From: Virgibacillus doumboii
Lineage (GTDB): Bacteria > Bacillota > Bacilli > Bacillales > Amphibacillaceae
Direction of reading: 5' to 3'
DNA: 64,000 nt
Assembly (NCBI RefSeq): GCF_902806455.1
Contig: NZ_CADCWQ010000001.1
Coordinates: 1,116,001 to 1,180,000 of the forward strand
Within the stretch, counting starts at the first letter, position 1. Every line of letters starts with the position of its first letter. Below are positions 53,040 through 61,893 of this stretch, one piece after another. A program made the position numbers and the translations under genes. The notes below the pieces were generated by a model. The model was given only the letters and a program-made list of their open reading frames with translations, was not told the DNA's origin and ran no database searches.

Positions 53040-53810
53040 TTGAAGAAATATAATGCATACTTAATCGACTTGGATGGAACGATGTATCTTGGAAATGAAG
53101 TAATCGATGATGCCGCGGATTTTGTGGACAAACTCAACAATCGCGGTATCCAGTATTTATTTTTGACAAATAATTCGTCAAAAACGCAAGCACAGGTTTC
53201 TGCCAAGCTTGTAAATATGGGCATCCATTCGACACCAAAGCAAGTATTTACAACAAGCATGGCTACAGCAAAGTATATTAAACAGCAAAAGAATCACGCC
53301 CGCTGTTATGTTATTGGTGAAGAGGGATTGTTTGATGCTTTGGAGAATGAAGGTCATATCATTACCGATACTGACTGTGACTTTGTTGTGGTTGGTATTG
53401 ATCGGGAAATCAACTATGAAAAGTTGTCTAAAGCATGTCTGGCCGTTCGAAATGGGGCTGTGTTTATTTCCACAAACGCCGATGTGGCAATTCCGACTGA
53501 ACGCGGACTTGAGCCGGGTAATGGTTCCCTTACATCGGTTATTTCCGTAAGTACCGGGAAACAGCCGGTTTTTATTGGTAAGCCTGAAACGATTATCATG
53601 GAACAAGCACTTGCTCAGCTGGGCACTTCCAAAAACGAAACACTGATGGTAGGGGATAATTATTATACGGACATGCTTGCCGGGATAAATGCAGGAGTGG
53701 ATACATTAATGGTGTTTACCGGTGTTACACCGTTTGATGATTATGCCACTTTTGAAAAGAAACCTTCTTACTATGTAAAAAGTTTAACGGAATGGATGGA
53801 GAAGATGTAG
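53040..53810 (+). CDS. yutF: HAD-superfamily phosphatase YutF (NagD type)
   Basis: The 256-aa cytosolic HAD phosphatase has motif I YLIDLDGTMYLG, motif II FLTNNSSKT, motif III lysine in FIGKPETIIM and motif IV LMVGDNYYTDMLAG, with a C2 cap as in NagD. TTG 53040 follows AGAGGT. It lies 16 bases after yutE, so the two are likely co-transcribed. A terminator follows. Confidence 0.9.
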   Translation: MKKYNAYLIDLDGTMYLGNEVIDDAADFVDKLNNRGIQYLFLTNNSSKTQAQVSAKLVNMGIHSTPKQVFTTSMATAKYIKQQKNHARCYVIGEEGLFDALENEGHIITDTDCDFVVVGIDREINYEKLSKACLAVRNGAVFISTNADVAIPTERGLEPGNGSLTSVISVSTGKQPVFIGKPETIIMEQALAQLGTSKNETLMVGDNYYTDMLAGINAGVDTLMVFTGVTPFDDYATFEKKPSYYVKSLTEWMEKM

Positions 53811-53838
53811 AAAACTGCTCGATTTGCGGCAGTTTTTT
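53811..53838 (+). terminator. Terminator after yutF
   Basis: AAAACTGC (53811-53818) pairs with GCAGTTTT (53829-53836) and ends in a six-T run. Confidence 0.8.
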
Positions 53839-53840
53839 AC

Positions 53841-53880
53841 ATCAGCCCGAGCACGGAAACATCAGCCCGAGCACGGAAAC
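53841..53880. repeat. Two tandem identical 20-bp repeats
   Basis: ATCAGCCCGAGCACGGAAAC occurs twice head-to-tail with no difference, between the yutF terminator and the yutG stop. The core AACATCAGC and the 20-bp period match the five-copy array at 20747. Confidence 0.85.
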
Positions 53881-53885
53881 ATCAT

Positions 53886-54395
53886 TCAGTCATCCAACTG
53901 GTCATCAGCATGGGCATGTGCCAAACGGCTTGATGCAGCGGCAGCAATTGCCCCGACAATATCGTCAAGGAAAGTGTGACATTCCCCGGTAGATTTATCA
54001 TTCAAATGCTTTAAAATTCCCGGTTTTTGTTTGTCAATATAACCATAATTGGTAAATCCAATTGAACCATATACATTCACAATCGAAAATGCAACAATCT
54101 CATCTATTCCATATAAACTTTCATCTGTTTCAATCGTCTTTTGCAGTGGTTGATCAAGCAATTTCTGTTCGGCAAGTTTATCCAGTTGAATCCCGGTTAA
54201 GATTGCATTTTGAACTTCTCGTTTTCTTAACACCTGATCCACATTGTGCAGGCAGTCATCCATACTGAGGTTGTCATGGTATTTTGATTGCAGGTAGTAG
54301 ACAAGTTCTGCAATATCCTCCAAATTAACACCACGCTGCTGCAGCCACTCTCTAGCTTTTAACTCTAATTCACTTTGATTTGTATTGTCATTCAT
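53886..54395 (-). CDS. yutG: Phosphatidylglycerophosphatase A-like protein YutG
   Basis: The 169-aa protein belongs to the PgpA-related YutG family, with AREWLQQRGVNLEDIAELVYYLQ, DDCLHNVDQVLRKREVQNAI, YGIDEIVAFSIVNVYGSIGFTNYGYIDK and the Asp-rich HTFLDDIVGAIAAAASSRLAH. Activity as a phosphatidylglycerophosphatase is inferred from the family. It is the only minus-strand gene between yutF and yutH. Confidence 0.83.
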   Translation of the reverse strand: MNDNTNQSELELKAREWLQQRGVNLEDIAELVYYLQSKYHDNLSMDDCLHNVDQVLRKREVQNAILTGIQLDKLAEQKLLDQPLQKTIETDESLYGIDEIVAFSIVNVYGSIGFTNYGYIDKQKPGILKHLNDKSTGECHTFLDDIVGAIAAAASSRLAHAHADDQLDD

Positions 54396-54482
54396 TCATA
54401 TCACCTATTCTTTCAAAAATTGTTAAGAAATCTTCTTTTTAAACATACATTAAAGTAAGTAGTGATAAAGGGGGAAGTTTGA

Positions 54483-55454
54483 TTGAAGGATTTACTTTCA
54501 GCGTATTACGGCATATATGCAGATGGAAGCACCATATGGAATGGAATGGAAGCACTCAAGCAGGGTAATTATTTATATTTTACCATTTCTGCAGAACATA
54601 AGGAAATTATACATATGGAACAGGCGGCTCTTGCATATTACCTGTACGAAAATAACTGCCCGCAAGTTGCAATTCCTGTCCCAAACAGCCAGGGTGACTG
54701 GTTTACTGACTACCTTAACAAAACATATTGTGTACTCCGATTAAAAAACACTTCATCGGATACAGGTTTGGCGCAAGGTGAAACATTGGCCCAATTTCAC
54801 CAGCTTGGTTCCAGGTTTAATTATGAACCTCAGGAAATTTCAAGCTATGGACAGTGGAAGCAATTATGGATTGAAAAGTTAACCGCTTTTGAAAAACAAA
54901 TTGAGGTCGAGGCGGCTGAGTATCCGAACTCTTATTACAGATTGCTGATGGATGTCTTGCCTTACGTAATTGGTATTAGTGAAAATGCAATTCAATATAT
55001 GCAGGAAAGTGAACACGAATCACGGTTTCATCAAGTTGACCAGGGTACGATTGCCTTCAGAAGATATGGCGGGAATATGCGGGATTCTGTTATCTGGACG
55101 ACTGATTTAGTATATGATCACCCGGCGAGGGATCTTGCAGAGCACATCCGGCATAAATTATTGCTTCGGGATAATCCCATGCAGGAGATTCGTGAATTTT
55201 TGGATGCATACCAACAAGTTCGCCAATTATCTGTGTTCAGCTGGCGATTGTTATATGCAAGACTAATGTATCCGATTCACTTGTTTGACATCATTGAACG
55301 GGGTTTTTCTGAAAAAGAACATGATAAGCTATACCAAGAGTTGGCAGATAAACTTGAAATGCAGACAATTTATGAGAAAAGACTATCATTACTCTTCGAA
55401 TATGCAGGGGTCGACAGTGAAGGATTACAAATTCCTGTGTTACACTGGATATAA
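54483..55454 (+). CDS. yutH: Spore coat protein YutH (CotS/kinase-like)
   Basis: The 323-aa protein is a CotS-family, aminoglycoside-kinase-like protein. AQGETLAQFHQLG resembles the kinase lobe, and DLVYDHPARDLAEHIRH sits where the catalytic DxxxxN region would be, apparently degenerate. YutH is a spore-coat-associated protein in B. subtilis. TTG 54483 follows GGGGGAAG. It is located as in the yut cluster. Confidence 0.82.
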   Translation: MKDLLSAYYGIYADGSTIWNGMEALKQGNYLYFTISAEHKEIIHMEQAALAYYLYENNCPQVAIPVPNSQGDWFTDYLNKTYCVLRLKNTSSDTGLAQGETLAQFHQLGSRFNYEPQEISSYGQWKQLWIEKLTAFEKQIEVEAAEYPNSYYRLLMDVLPYVIGISENAIQYMQESEHESRFHQVDQGTIAFRRYGGNMRDSVIWTTDLVYDHPARDLAEHIRHKLLLRDNPMQEIREFLDAYQQVRQLSVFSWRLLYARLMYPIHLFDIIERGFSEKEHDKLYQELADKLEMQTIYEKRLSLLFEYAGVDSEGLQIPVLHWI

Positions 55455-55477
55455 GCTTATTTGATGGAGTTGATAGG

Positions 55478-56443
55478 ATGGGAAAACCAGTTATTTATAT
55501 TACACGAAAAATTCCGGATGATATCCTTCAGCCTTATCAGGACTCGTTTAATTTCCGTATGTGGGCGGGTGTTGATGTTCCTGTGCCAAGGGACGTACTA
55601 TTACGTGAGGCTGCTTCTGCGGATGGGATCCTATGTTTGTTGACGGAAAAAGTAAACCGTGAAGTTTTCGCTGCTGCCAACAATCTGAAAATAGTTGCGA
55701 ATATGGCAGTTGGCTATGACAATATTGATGTGGACGCAGCACGTGAACATAATGTTGTTGTCACAAATACACCTGATGTCTTAACCGAGACGACAGCAGA
55801 TTTAACATTTGCCCTGTTAATGGCTGCAGCCCGCCGGATTGTGGAAGCTGAAAAGTATATTTCAGATGACAGGTGGAAGCATTGGTCGCCTTACTTATTG
55901 GCTGGGTCTGATGTGCATGGCAAGAAAATCGGGATTGTTGGTATGGGCCGAATCGGGGAAGCAGTTGCGAGACGTGCAAAAGGATTCGGTATGACTATTT
56001 TATATCATAATCGTTCACGAAAGAATCAGACAGAACAGGAGCTTGGTGTGTTTTATACTGAGTTTGAGGAGCTTTTGAATAAAGCTGATTATGTTGTTTC
56101 TTTGGTACCAATGACAGATGAGACGAAAAAGATGTTTGATCGTAAGGCGTTCCAGAAGATGAAGTCCACAGCTATTTTTATTAATGTATCACGCGGCGGG
56201 GTAGTTGATGAAGGTGCATTACATGATGCGTTAACAGAAAATGAGATTCGCGGTGCCGGCTTGGATGTTTTTGAGAATGAGCCAATTGCAGCTGACCATC
56301 CATTGCTTCAAATGCAAAATGTTGTTTGTTTGCCACATATTGGATCAGCGAGTATTGAAACCCGAACAAAAATGCTCAAGTTGTGTCTGGATAATTTGGC
56401 AGCTGTTTTTGATGGGGATGATCCGATTACACCTGTAACATAA
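55478..56443 (+). CDS. D-2-hydroxyacid dehydrogenase (glyoxylate/hydroxypyruvate reductase type)
   Basis: The 321-aa NAD(P)-dependent enzyme has the substrate domain with VANMAVGYDNIDVDAA, the Rossmann motif GKKIGIVGMGRIGEAVARR, the catalytic Arg in INVSRGGVVDE, Glu in DVFENEP and His in CLPHIGSAS. It resembles GhrB/GyaR enzymes acting on glyoxylate and hydroxypyruvate; the exact substrate is unassigned. It is 23 bases after yutH. A shared terminator follows. Confidence 0.88.
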   Translation: MGKPVIYITRKIPDDILQPYQDSFNFRMWAGVDVPVPRDVLLREAASADGILCLLTEKVNREVFAAANNLKIVANMAVGYDNIDVDAAREHNVVVTNTPDVLTETTADLTFALLMAAARRIVEAEKYISDDRWKHWSPYLLAGSDVHGKKIGIVGMGRIGEAVARRAKGFGMTILYHNRSRKNQTEQELGVFYTEFEELLNKADYVVSLVPMTDETKKMFDRKAFQKMKSTAIFINVSRGGVVDEGALHDALTENEIRGAGLDVFENEPIAADHPLLQMQNVVCLPHIGSASIETRTKMLKLCLDNLAAVFDGDDPITPVT

Positions 56444-56445
56444 AA

Positions 56446-56471
56446 AGGGCAGACACGATTATGTCTGCCCT
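56446..56471. terminator. Bidirectional terminator, hydroxyacid dehydrogenase / yutI
   Basis: AGGGCAGACA (56446-56455) is complementary to TGTCTGCCCT (56462-56471). The minus strand reads into TTTTTA, giving a good terminator for yutI. Confidence 0.82.
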
Positions 56472-56487
56472 CACATTTATATATGTT

Positions 56488-56712
56488 TTAAAATACCTGC
56501 TCAATTTCTGTTACACCTGGAACTTCAGCCATTAATGCACGTTCGATTCCAGCTTTCAATGTGATTGTAGAACTTGGACAGTTTCCACAGGCACCCATGA
56601 GACGAAGAAGTACAATGCCATCATCATCAACATCAATTAGCTCCACATCTCCACCATCGCGAAGTAAAAATGGACGTAATTTGTTTAATACTTCCTGTAC
56701 TTGCTCTTGCAT
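56488..56712 (-). CDS. yutI: NifU C-terminal domain protein YutI
   Basis: The 74-aa protein is a stand-alone NifU C-terminal (Nfu) domain with the cluster-binding pair Cys42 and Cys45 ([15 protein letters not shown]). It carries Fe-S clusters to target proteins and likely works downstream of the SUF machinery at 15353-20568. AAAGGAGAAG precedes the ATG. Confidence 0.92.
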   Translation of the reverse strand: MQEQVQEVLNKLRPFLLRDGGDVELIDVDDDGIVLLRLMGACGNCPSSTITLKAGIERALMAEVPGVTEIEQVF

Positions 56713-56865
56713 TATCCATCTTCTCCTTTCTATGTATCATTATAAAACGAATTAGAGAAAAAATCCATCCGAAATTTTAAAGAACTATATAATAGATACT
56801 TTTATTTTATCTTTAATCAAAGTTTTTGTAAAATAAAAGTAACTAAGATTGTGGAGGTTAAATAA

Positions 56866-57192
56866 GTGGGGAAAAATATTTTGATAACCGTTTATGGAGC
56901 AGAGCAGATTTGTGCCAGCTGTGTTGGTGCACCTGGTTCAAAGGACACATATGAATGGCTGCAGGCTGCTATTGGAAGAAAATATATTGATGATGGAATA
57001 GCGTATGAGTATATTGATATAGACCAGCCACAGGAAGTAGAGAAGCATCAACAGTTTGTGGAACGGATTTTTGATGAAGATTTATTTTATCCAATCGTTT
57101 TTGTTGATGAAGCAATGGTTGCGGAAGGCATTCCGAGACTTAAAACAATTTATAAGGAATTGGATAAACATGGAGTGGAGCTGCAGTCATAA
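56866..57192 (+). CDS. yuzD: DUF1462 protein YuzD
   Basis: The 108-aa protein matches YuzD (DUF1462), a thioredoxin-like fold: ITVYGAEQICASCVGAPGSKDTYEWLQAA has a CxxC-like pair, and YPIVFVDEAMVAEGIPRLK contains the cis-Pro. A redox role is suspected, not shown. GTG 56866 follows GTGGAGGT. In B. subtilis yuzD is divergent from yutI as here. Confidence 0.83.
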   Translation: MGKNILITVYGAEQICASCVGAPGSKDTYEWLQAAIGRKYIDDGIAYEYIDIDQPQEVEKHQQFVERIFDEDLFYPIVFVDEAMVAEGIPRLKTIYKELDKHGVELQS

Positions 57193-57208
57193 GGAATGGG
57201 GTTACGAG

Positions 57209-58066
57209 ATGGAAATACCGTTTACGAAAATGCATGGACTTGGAAACAATTATATATATATTGATTTATTCAACTTTGATATTGCGGAAGAACATTTGAG
57301 TGGATTGGCCCGTAACGTTTCAAATGTTAATACCGGAATTGGGTCAGACGGGATGATCCTGATTCAACCGAGTAAAGCGGCGGATGTTGGTATGCGGATA
57401 TTTAACAGTGACGGATCTGAAGCGAAGAGCTGTGGAAATGGCCTGCGTTGTGTCGCAAAATATGCATACGAACAGGGTCTTGTTTCAGGTGAACATTTTC
57501 ATATTGAAACAATTGTCAACATCGTCGAGGCAGAAGTGAAGACAGAATCCGGCGTTGTACAGGAGGTTACCATCAATATGGGACAGCCAGTATTGGAACG
57601 GTCATTGATTCCGATGCAGGGGGCTGATGTGCCTGAAGTTATTGCTGAACCGTTTATTGTTGGTGATCAGCAATTAAATGTGACTGCTGTTTCGATGGGG
57701 AATCCGCATGCTGTTTTTTTCGTGGATTCAATTAACGATGCACCATTGTATGAACTTGGTCCAGTTATTGAAAAAGATCAGCGTTTTCCAGATGGCGTAA
57801 ATGTTGAGTTTATTGAAACAGTTTCCCGAAATGAGTTGAATTTTCGGGTTTGGGAGCGCGGATCAGGGATAACACAAGCGTGTGGCACGGGTGCATGTGC
57901 ATCCGTCGTAGCGGCCGTATTAAATGAGAAAGCAAAGCGGGATGAAGATATCACCGTTCATTTAAGCGGAGGTGACCTTACCATTAAGTGGGATAATTTT
58001 GGAGATGTATGGATGACCGGTGGGGCAGAGGTCATCGCAACCGGGACTTATTTATATGAAGTTTAA
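57209..58066 (+). CDS. dapF: Diaminopimelate epimerase
   Basis: The 285-aa enzyme converts LL- to meso-diaminopimelate for peptidoglycan and lysine. The two catalytic cysteines are Cys75 (SCGNGLRC) and Cys225 (ACGTGACAS). The N-terminus MEIPFTKMHGLGN is canonical. ATG 57209 follows AAGGAATGGGG, 16 bases after yuzD. The longer open frame to 57056 overlaps yuzD and is not used. Confidence 0.95.
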   Translation: MEIPFTKMHGLGNNYIYIDLFNFDIAEEHLSGLARNVSNVNTGIGSDGMILIQPSKAADVGMRIFNSDGSEAKSCGNGLRCVAKYAYEQGLVSGEHFHIETIVNIVEAEVKTESGVVQEVTINMGQPVLERSLIPMQGADVPEVIAEPFIVGDQQLNVTAVSMGNPHAVFFVDSINDAPLYELGPVIEKDQRFPDGVNVEFIETVSRNELNFRVWERGSGITQACGTGACASVVAAVLNEKAKRDEDITVHLSGGDLTIKWDNFGDVWMTGGAEVIATGTYLYEV

Positions 58067-58141
58067 ACAGTTGAAGAGTTAAGGTACAGTTTGTATACTA
58101 GAAGGTAACGATATTTACTTAACCGTCGAGGAGGGCGTAAC

Positions 58142-58498
58142 ATGGTATTAACAATTACGGATAAAGCTGCAGGCCAAGTAAAGGAAATGATGCAGGAAGA
58201 AGAAGCAGGTGTCCGTTTACGTTTTGGAATACAAGGTGGCGGATGCAGTGGACTATCGTATCAATTAGGTTTTGATCATGATGTTAATGAGGAACTGGAT
58301 ATGGTTGATGAAATTAACGGTATTCCAGTATCTATATTCAAACAGGATATTCCGATTATTGAAGGAACAACGATTGATTTTAAGCAGAACATGATGGGCG
58401 GCGGATTCGCAATCGATAATCCGAATGCCATCGTTTCCTGTGGCTGCGGCTCTTCATTTAAAGCGAAGGAACGTGCGGGTTCACCGGAAAAATGCTAA
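58142..58498 (+). CDS. yutM: HesB/IscA-type Fe-S protein YutM
   Basis: The 118-aa A-type carrier has the three conserved cysteines Cys35 (GGGCSGLSY), Cys100 and Cys102 (SCGCGSSF). It delivers Fe-S clusters or iron after SUF assembly. GAGGAGGG precedes the ATG. A strong terminator follows at 58508. Confidence 0.93.
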   Translation: MVLTITDKAAGQVKEMMQEEEAGVRLRFGIQGGGCSGLSYQLGFDHDVNEELDMVDEINGIPVSIFKQDIPIIEGTTIDFKQNMMGGGFAIDNPNAIVSCGCGSSFKAKERAGSPEKC

Positions 58499-58507
58499 TA
58501 GAATGTA

Positions 58508-58541
58508 AACCAGAGCGCTGCATTTGGCACTCTGGTTTTTT
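58508..58541 (+). terminator. Terminator after yutM
   Basis: AACCAGAG (58508-58515) pairs with CTCTGGTT (58530-58537), followed by T6. Confidence 0.85.
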
Positions 58542-58572
58542 AGTTTAGGGAAGGGTATTATTAAAAAAAACC

Positions 58573-58597
58573 CGAGCACTTCCTATATAAGTGCTCG
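58573..58597 (-). terminator. Terminator of yumC
   Basis: CGAGCACTT (58573-58581) pairs with AAGTGCTCG (58589-58597). On the minus strand it is followed by a run of eight T. Confidence 0.85.
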
Positions 58598-58603
58598 AGC
58601 TGA

Positions 58604-59587
58604 TTAAAACATACTTGTTGAATGTTTTGGCTGTATACGGGCTTTCGGATCGATGTATTGCTTCGCGTTGTTAATCGCTGTTGGCCCTTCACCGAACCCG
58701 GTGGCAATCAGTTTTACTTTCCCCGGATAAGTGGTAATGTCGCCTGCTGCATAGATGCCGGGGATATTGGTTTCCATTTTCGTGTTAACTACAATGCTGT
58801 TCTTTTCAATTTCCAATCCCCAGTCTTTGATTGGCCCTAATGTTGAAACAAAACCATAATTACATAGGACAGAATCAACGTCAATTTCCATTGTTTTATC
58901 GCCTTTTACCTCTTCCAGTGTTACTTTTTCTATTCGATCCGTTCCACTGATTTCTTTTGGAACAAATGGTGTCAAAATATCAACAGTAGAATTATAAAGT
59001 TTTTCCACGCTGTGTTCGTGTGCCCTGAAATTGTCACGGCGATGGACCAGGCTTACTTTCTTTGCAATTGGCTCAAGCATAAGTGCCCAGTCAACTGCGG
59101 AATCCCCGCCGCCCAGGAGCACGACGTTTTGATCTTTATATTGATTCATGTCCTTCACGTGGTAATGCAAATTCACACCCTCGAATTTATCAGCATTATC
59201 AACTTTCAGACGGCGCGGCTGAAATGCACCATTACCTGCTGTAATAATAATTGTTTTGGAATAATGTACTTCTTTATCCGTAATTATTTTAAATGTATCA
59301 TCATCCAAACGTACGACTTCATTAATTGCTTGTTCCAGAACAATCGATGGATCAAACATTTTGGCCTGTTCTTCCAGATTGTCCACCAGTTCCTGTGCGC
59401 GTATCTTAGGAAAACCTGCAACATCATATATATCTTTCTCCGGATAAAGGGCTGTCAGCTGCCCGCCGGTATGTGGTAAACTTTCAATTATCTTAACGCT
59501 TGCCTGCCGCATCCCACCGTAAAATGCAGTGAATAAGCCGGCAGGACCAGCGCCGACAATCGTTACATCATATATTTTATCTGACAT
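58604..59587 (-). CDS. yumC: Ferredoxin-NADP+ reductase (YumC)
   Basis: The 327-aa thioredoxin-reductase-like flavoenzyme passes electrons between NADPH and ferredoxin or flavodoxin. FAD binding is shown by [18 protein letters not shown] and [23 protein letters not shown] binding by [15 protein letters not shown]. It lacks the CxxC of thioredoxin reductase, as expected. ATG 59587 follows GGGGGAAA; the frame opens eight codons earlier. Confidence 0.93.
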   Translation of the reverse strand: MSDKIYDVTIVGAGPAGLFTAFYGGMRQASVKIIESLPHTGGQLTALYPEKDIYDVAGFPKIRAQELVDNLEEQAKMFDPSIVLEQAINEVVRLDDDTFKIITDKEVHYSKTIIITAGNGAFQPRRLKVDNADKFEGVNLHYHVKDMNQYKDQNVVLLGGGDSAVDWALMLEPIAKKVSLVHRRDNFRAHEHSVEKLYNSTVDILTPFVPKEISGTDRIEKVTLEEVKGDKTMEIDVDSVLCNYGFVSTLGPIKDWGLEIEKNSIVVNTKMETNIPGIYAAGDITTYPGKVKLIATGFGEGPTAINNAKQYIDPKARIQPKHSTSMF

Positions 59588-59870
59588 GGATTTATTTCCC
59601 CCATTTATCATTGTCGTTTCAACACCATTCCTATAGTATCATAAACAAACAGTATATGTGTATTGATTCACATACTATTAAATTAACAGGAAAAATAGGG
59701 TTGAAAATAGTAGTTATAACGTCTAATATATATATAGATATTTATATTACAGTTGTGTGACAAATTTTACAAAGCTGAAATCAACTCTTTTTTTATGCTC
59801 TTTTACGCGAATATTGTCACATAATGTAAAATAATCTTCAGGAAACTACGCAGATGGAAGTGATGAAACG

Positions 59871-61091
59871 ATGAACAAACCTAACATCGTGATACTCGGT
59901 GCTGGTTATGGGGGAATGATGACGACTGTTAAGTTACAGAAGTCATTAAATATAAATCATGCTACGATAACATTAGTTAATAAACATGATTATCATTATC
60001 AAACGACTTGGCTTCATGAAAATGCAGCAGGTACACTGCATCAAGATCGGACTCGGATTCCAATTAAAGATGTTGTTAATATGAACAAGGTAAACTTTGT
60101 GGAGGATACGGTTGTTTCGATTAAACCTGAGGAGAAAAAGGTTAAATTGGAAAACGGTGAATTGGATTACGATATACTTGTTATCGGTCTTGGATTTGAG
60201 GCAGCAACATTTGGAATTCCGGGACTTGAGGAACATGCATTTACCATTGGTAATATTAATAGTTCCCGGCTTATCAGGGAGCATATTGAATATAACTTTG
60301 CAAAATACAATAATGAGGAAGAAAAAAATCAGGGACGTCTCAACATCGTTGTCGGTGGCGGAGGGTTCACCGGTGTAGAGTTTGTTGGTGAACTGGCAAA
60401 CCGCATTCCTGAACTCTGTAAAGAATATGATATTGATAAAGCACTTGTACGTATTATTAACATAGAAGGCTCACCGACTGTTTTATCAGGTTTTGATTCA
60501 CAACTGGTGGAATATGCAATGAATTCTCTGGAATCTCGTGGTGTTGAATTTATCACAGGCGCCATGCTGAAGGAATGTAAACCGGAAAGTATTGTTTATG
60601 AAAAAGATGGCAAACAGGAAGAAATACTGGCGTTTACGACTGTTTGGGCCGCTGGTGTGCGGGCGAATTCCATTGTTGAAGCATCAGGCTTTGAAACAAA
60701 TCGCGGTAAAATTGAAGTTCGCAGTGATATGCGTTCACCGGAATATGATGATGTGTTTGTGATCGGTGATTGTGCTCTAGTTATGAATGAAGAAACCGGC
60801 AAACCTTTTCCACCAACAGCACAAATTGCTATTCAGGAGTCTTCCACCGTTGCACATAATGTAAAAGTATTAGTCGAAGGACACGATGAACTGGAAGCTT
60901 TTGAACCGAATATTCTTGGCACCGTTGCATCGCTCGGAAATTCAGATGCCATTGGTGTTGTTCTTGGGGATCATAAATTATACGGCTGGCGGGCAACCGT
61001 TATGAAAAAAGTCATCGATAACCGTTATCTTTTAAAACTGGGTGGATTTGGCCTGTTAACGAGAAAAGGTAAATTTAATATTTTTTACTAA
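59871..61091 (+). CDS. Type II NADH dehydrogenase (YumB/YutJ-like)
   Basis: The 406-aa membrane-associated flavoprotein feeds NADH electrons to menaquinone without proton pumping. It has the FAD motif [13 protein letters not shown], the NADH motif [20 protein letters not shown], and [30 protein letters not shown]. The C-terminal amphipathic region ends [13 protein letters not shown]. The 280-base gap upstream is AT-rich and may contain regulatory sites (see rejected Rex site). A strong terminator follows. Confidence 0.92.
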   Translation: MNKPNIVILGAGYGGMMTTVKLQKSLNINHATITLVNKHDYHYQTTWLHENAAGTLHQDRTRIPIKDVVNMNKVNFVEDTVVSIKPEEKKVKLENGELDYDILVIGLGFEAATFGIPGLEEHAFTIGNINSSRLIREHIEYNFAKYNNEEEKNQGRLNIVVGGGGFTGVEFVGELANRIPELCKEYDIDKALVRIINIEGSPTVLSGFDSQLVEYAMNSLESRGVEFITGAMLKECKPESIVYEKDGKQEEILAFTTVWAAGVRANSIVEASGFETNRGKIEVRSDMRSPEYDDVFVIGDCALVMNEETGKPFPPTAQIAIQESSTVAHNVKVLVEGHDELEAFEPNILGTVASLGNSDAIGVVLGDHKLYGWRATVMKKVIDNRYLLKLGGFGLLTRKGKFNIFY

Positions 61092-61102
61092 AATGAAACT
61101 GA

Positions 61103-61135
61103 AGCAAAGGCAAAATTGCTGCCTTTGCTTTTTTT
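61103..61135 (+). terminator. Terminator after NADH dehydrogenase
   Basis: AGCAAAGGCA (61103-61112) pairs with TGCCTTTGCT (61120-61129), followed by a T7 run. Confidence 0.9.
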
Positions 61136-61213
61136 GCAGTTTATAATAAAATGGATTTTGTACATATATAGCTTTTGCGTTTTCGGTAAGCTTGAGCGAG
61201 GGGAGATACAACG

Positions 61214-61525
61214 TTGATACAATTAATTGTTTCGATTATATTATTTTTTGTAATATTTTTTGGGTTGGCATTTATTTTGAATATGCTGTTAAGGCGTACT
61301 TGGTTGATGGCCTTTATTTATCCGTTTATCATACTAATGATTGTTGATGATATATCGACACTTGAATATTTTAATGATCCGGGTGGTTCATTTTCAACAG
61401 CTTTTTCCAAATTAATAGATATAACCGTCGTTGACATTAGTATTCTTACGGCTGGATTTATCGGTACGATTGTTTCAGGGTTTGTTATTAAATTCCTGCG
61501 TAAGAGCGGGTATCAGATGTTTTAA
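61214..61525 (+). CDS. yuiB: YuiB-like membrane protein
   Basis: The 103-aa protein has three hydrophobic helices, with the loop DDISTLEYFNDPGGSFSTAF and the basic end IKFLRKSGYQMF, fitting B. subtilis YuiB, of unknown function. TTG 61214 follows GAGGGGAGA. It is monocistronic between two terminators, downstream of the NADH dehydrogenase as in the yui/yum region. Confidence 0.78.
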   Translation: MIQLIVSIILFFVIFFGLAFILNMLLRRTWLMAFIYPFIILMIVDDISTLEYFNDPGGSFSTAFSKLIDITVVDISILTAGFIGTIVSGFVIKFLRKSGYQMF

Positions 61526-61551
61526 ATACATTGATCGAAGGAATGAAGCAG

Positions 61552-61585
61552 CAGGGGAATTCCAGAAGAATTTCCTTGTTTTTTT
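61552..61585 (+). terminator. Terminator after yuiB
   Basis: CAGGGGAATTC (61552-61562) pairs with GAATTTCCTTG (61568-61578), with two wobble pairs, then T7. Confidence 0.85.
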
Positions 61586-61602
61586 GTTATGAACTATCGT
61601 TA

Positions 61603-61815
61603 TGAGTACCTGAATGAAATAAAATAGCTGTCGAAAGGTCACTCATCAGTGTTATGAGTGACCGAACGAGATCAAAAAGCAGTTGAAAGGTAACTCATTG
61701 GTGGTATGAGTGCCCTAAAGAAGAAAAAATCCAGCGAAAGGTCATTTATCAGGAGTATGAACGACCGAACGATATAAAAAGGAGTATAAAAGGTCATTCA
61801 TTCAATTTTCGTAAC
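61603..61815. repeat. Tandem ~52-bp palindromic repeats
   Basis: The motif GAAAGGT starts at 61633, 61685 and 61736, with AAAAGGT at 61788: 52, 51 and 52 bases apart. Each unit contains a hairpin, best in the first: GGTCACTCA (61637-61645) with TGAGTGACC (61655-61663), followed by GAACGA and an A-rich spacer. No gene lies in the region (61586-61893). Confidence 0.82.
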
Positions 61816-61819
61816 AAAA

Positions 61820-61852
61820 GTAACTAGCATGTGAATTTCACATGCTGGTTAC
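61820..61852 (-). terminator. Terminator of the DUF58/DUF4129 operon
   Basis: GTAACTAGCATGTGA (61820-61834) pairs with TCACATGCTGGTTAC (61838-61852), one wobble pair. On the minus strand TTTTGTT follows. It is 42 bases past the stop codon. Confidence 0.78.
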
Positions 61853-61893
61853 TGTGTTTATAAGACAACTTCTATATTTATTTAACACTAAAT

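Noticed and set aside
59745..59780. Rex-like site upstream of the NADH dehydrogenase (TTGTGTGACAAATTTTACAA)
   Set aside because: The half-sites resemble Rex but spacing is two bases too long for the usual operator; evidence too weak to annotate.
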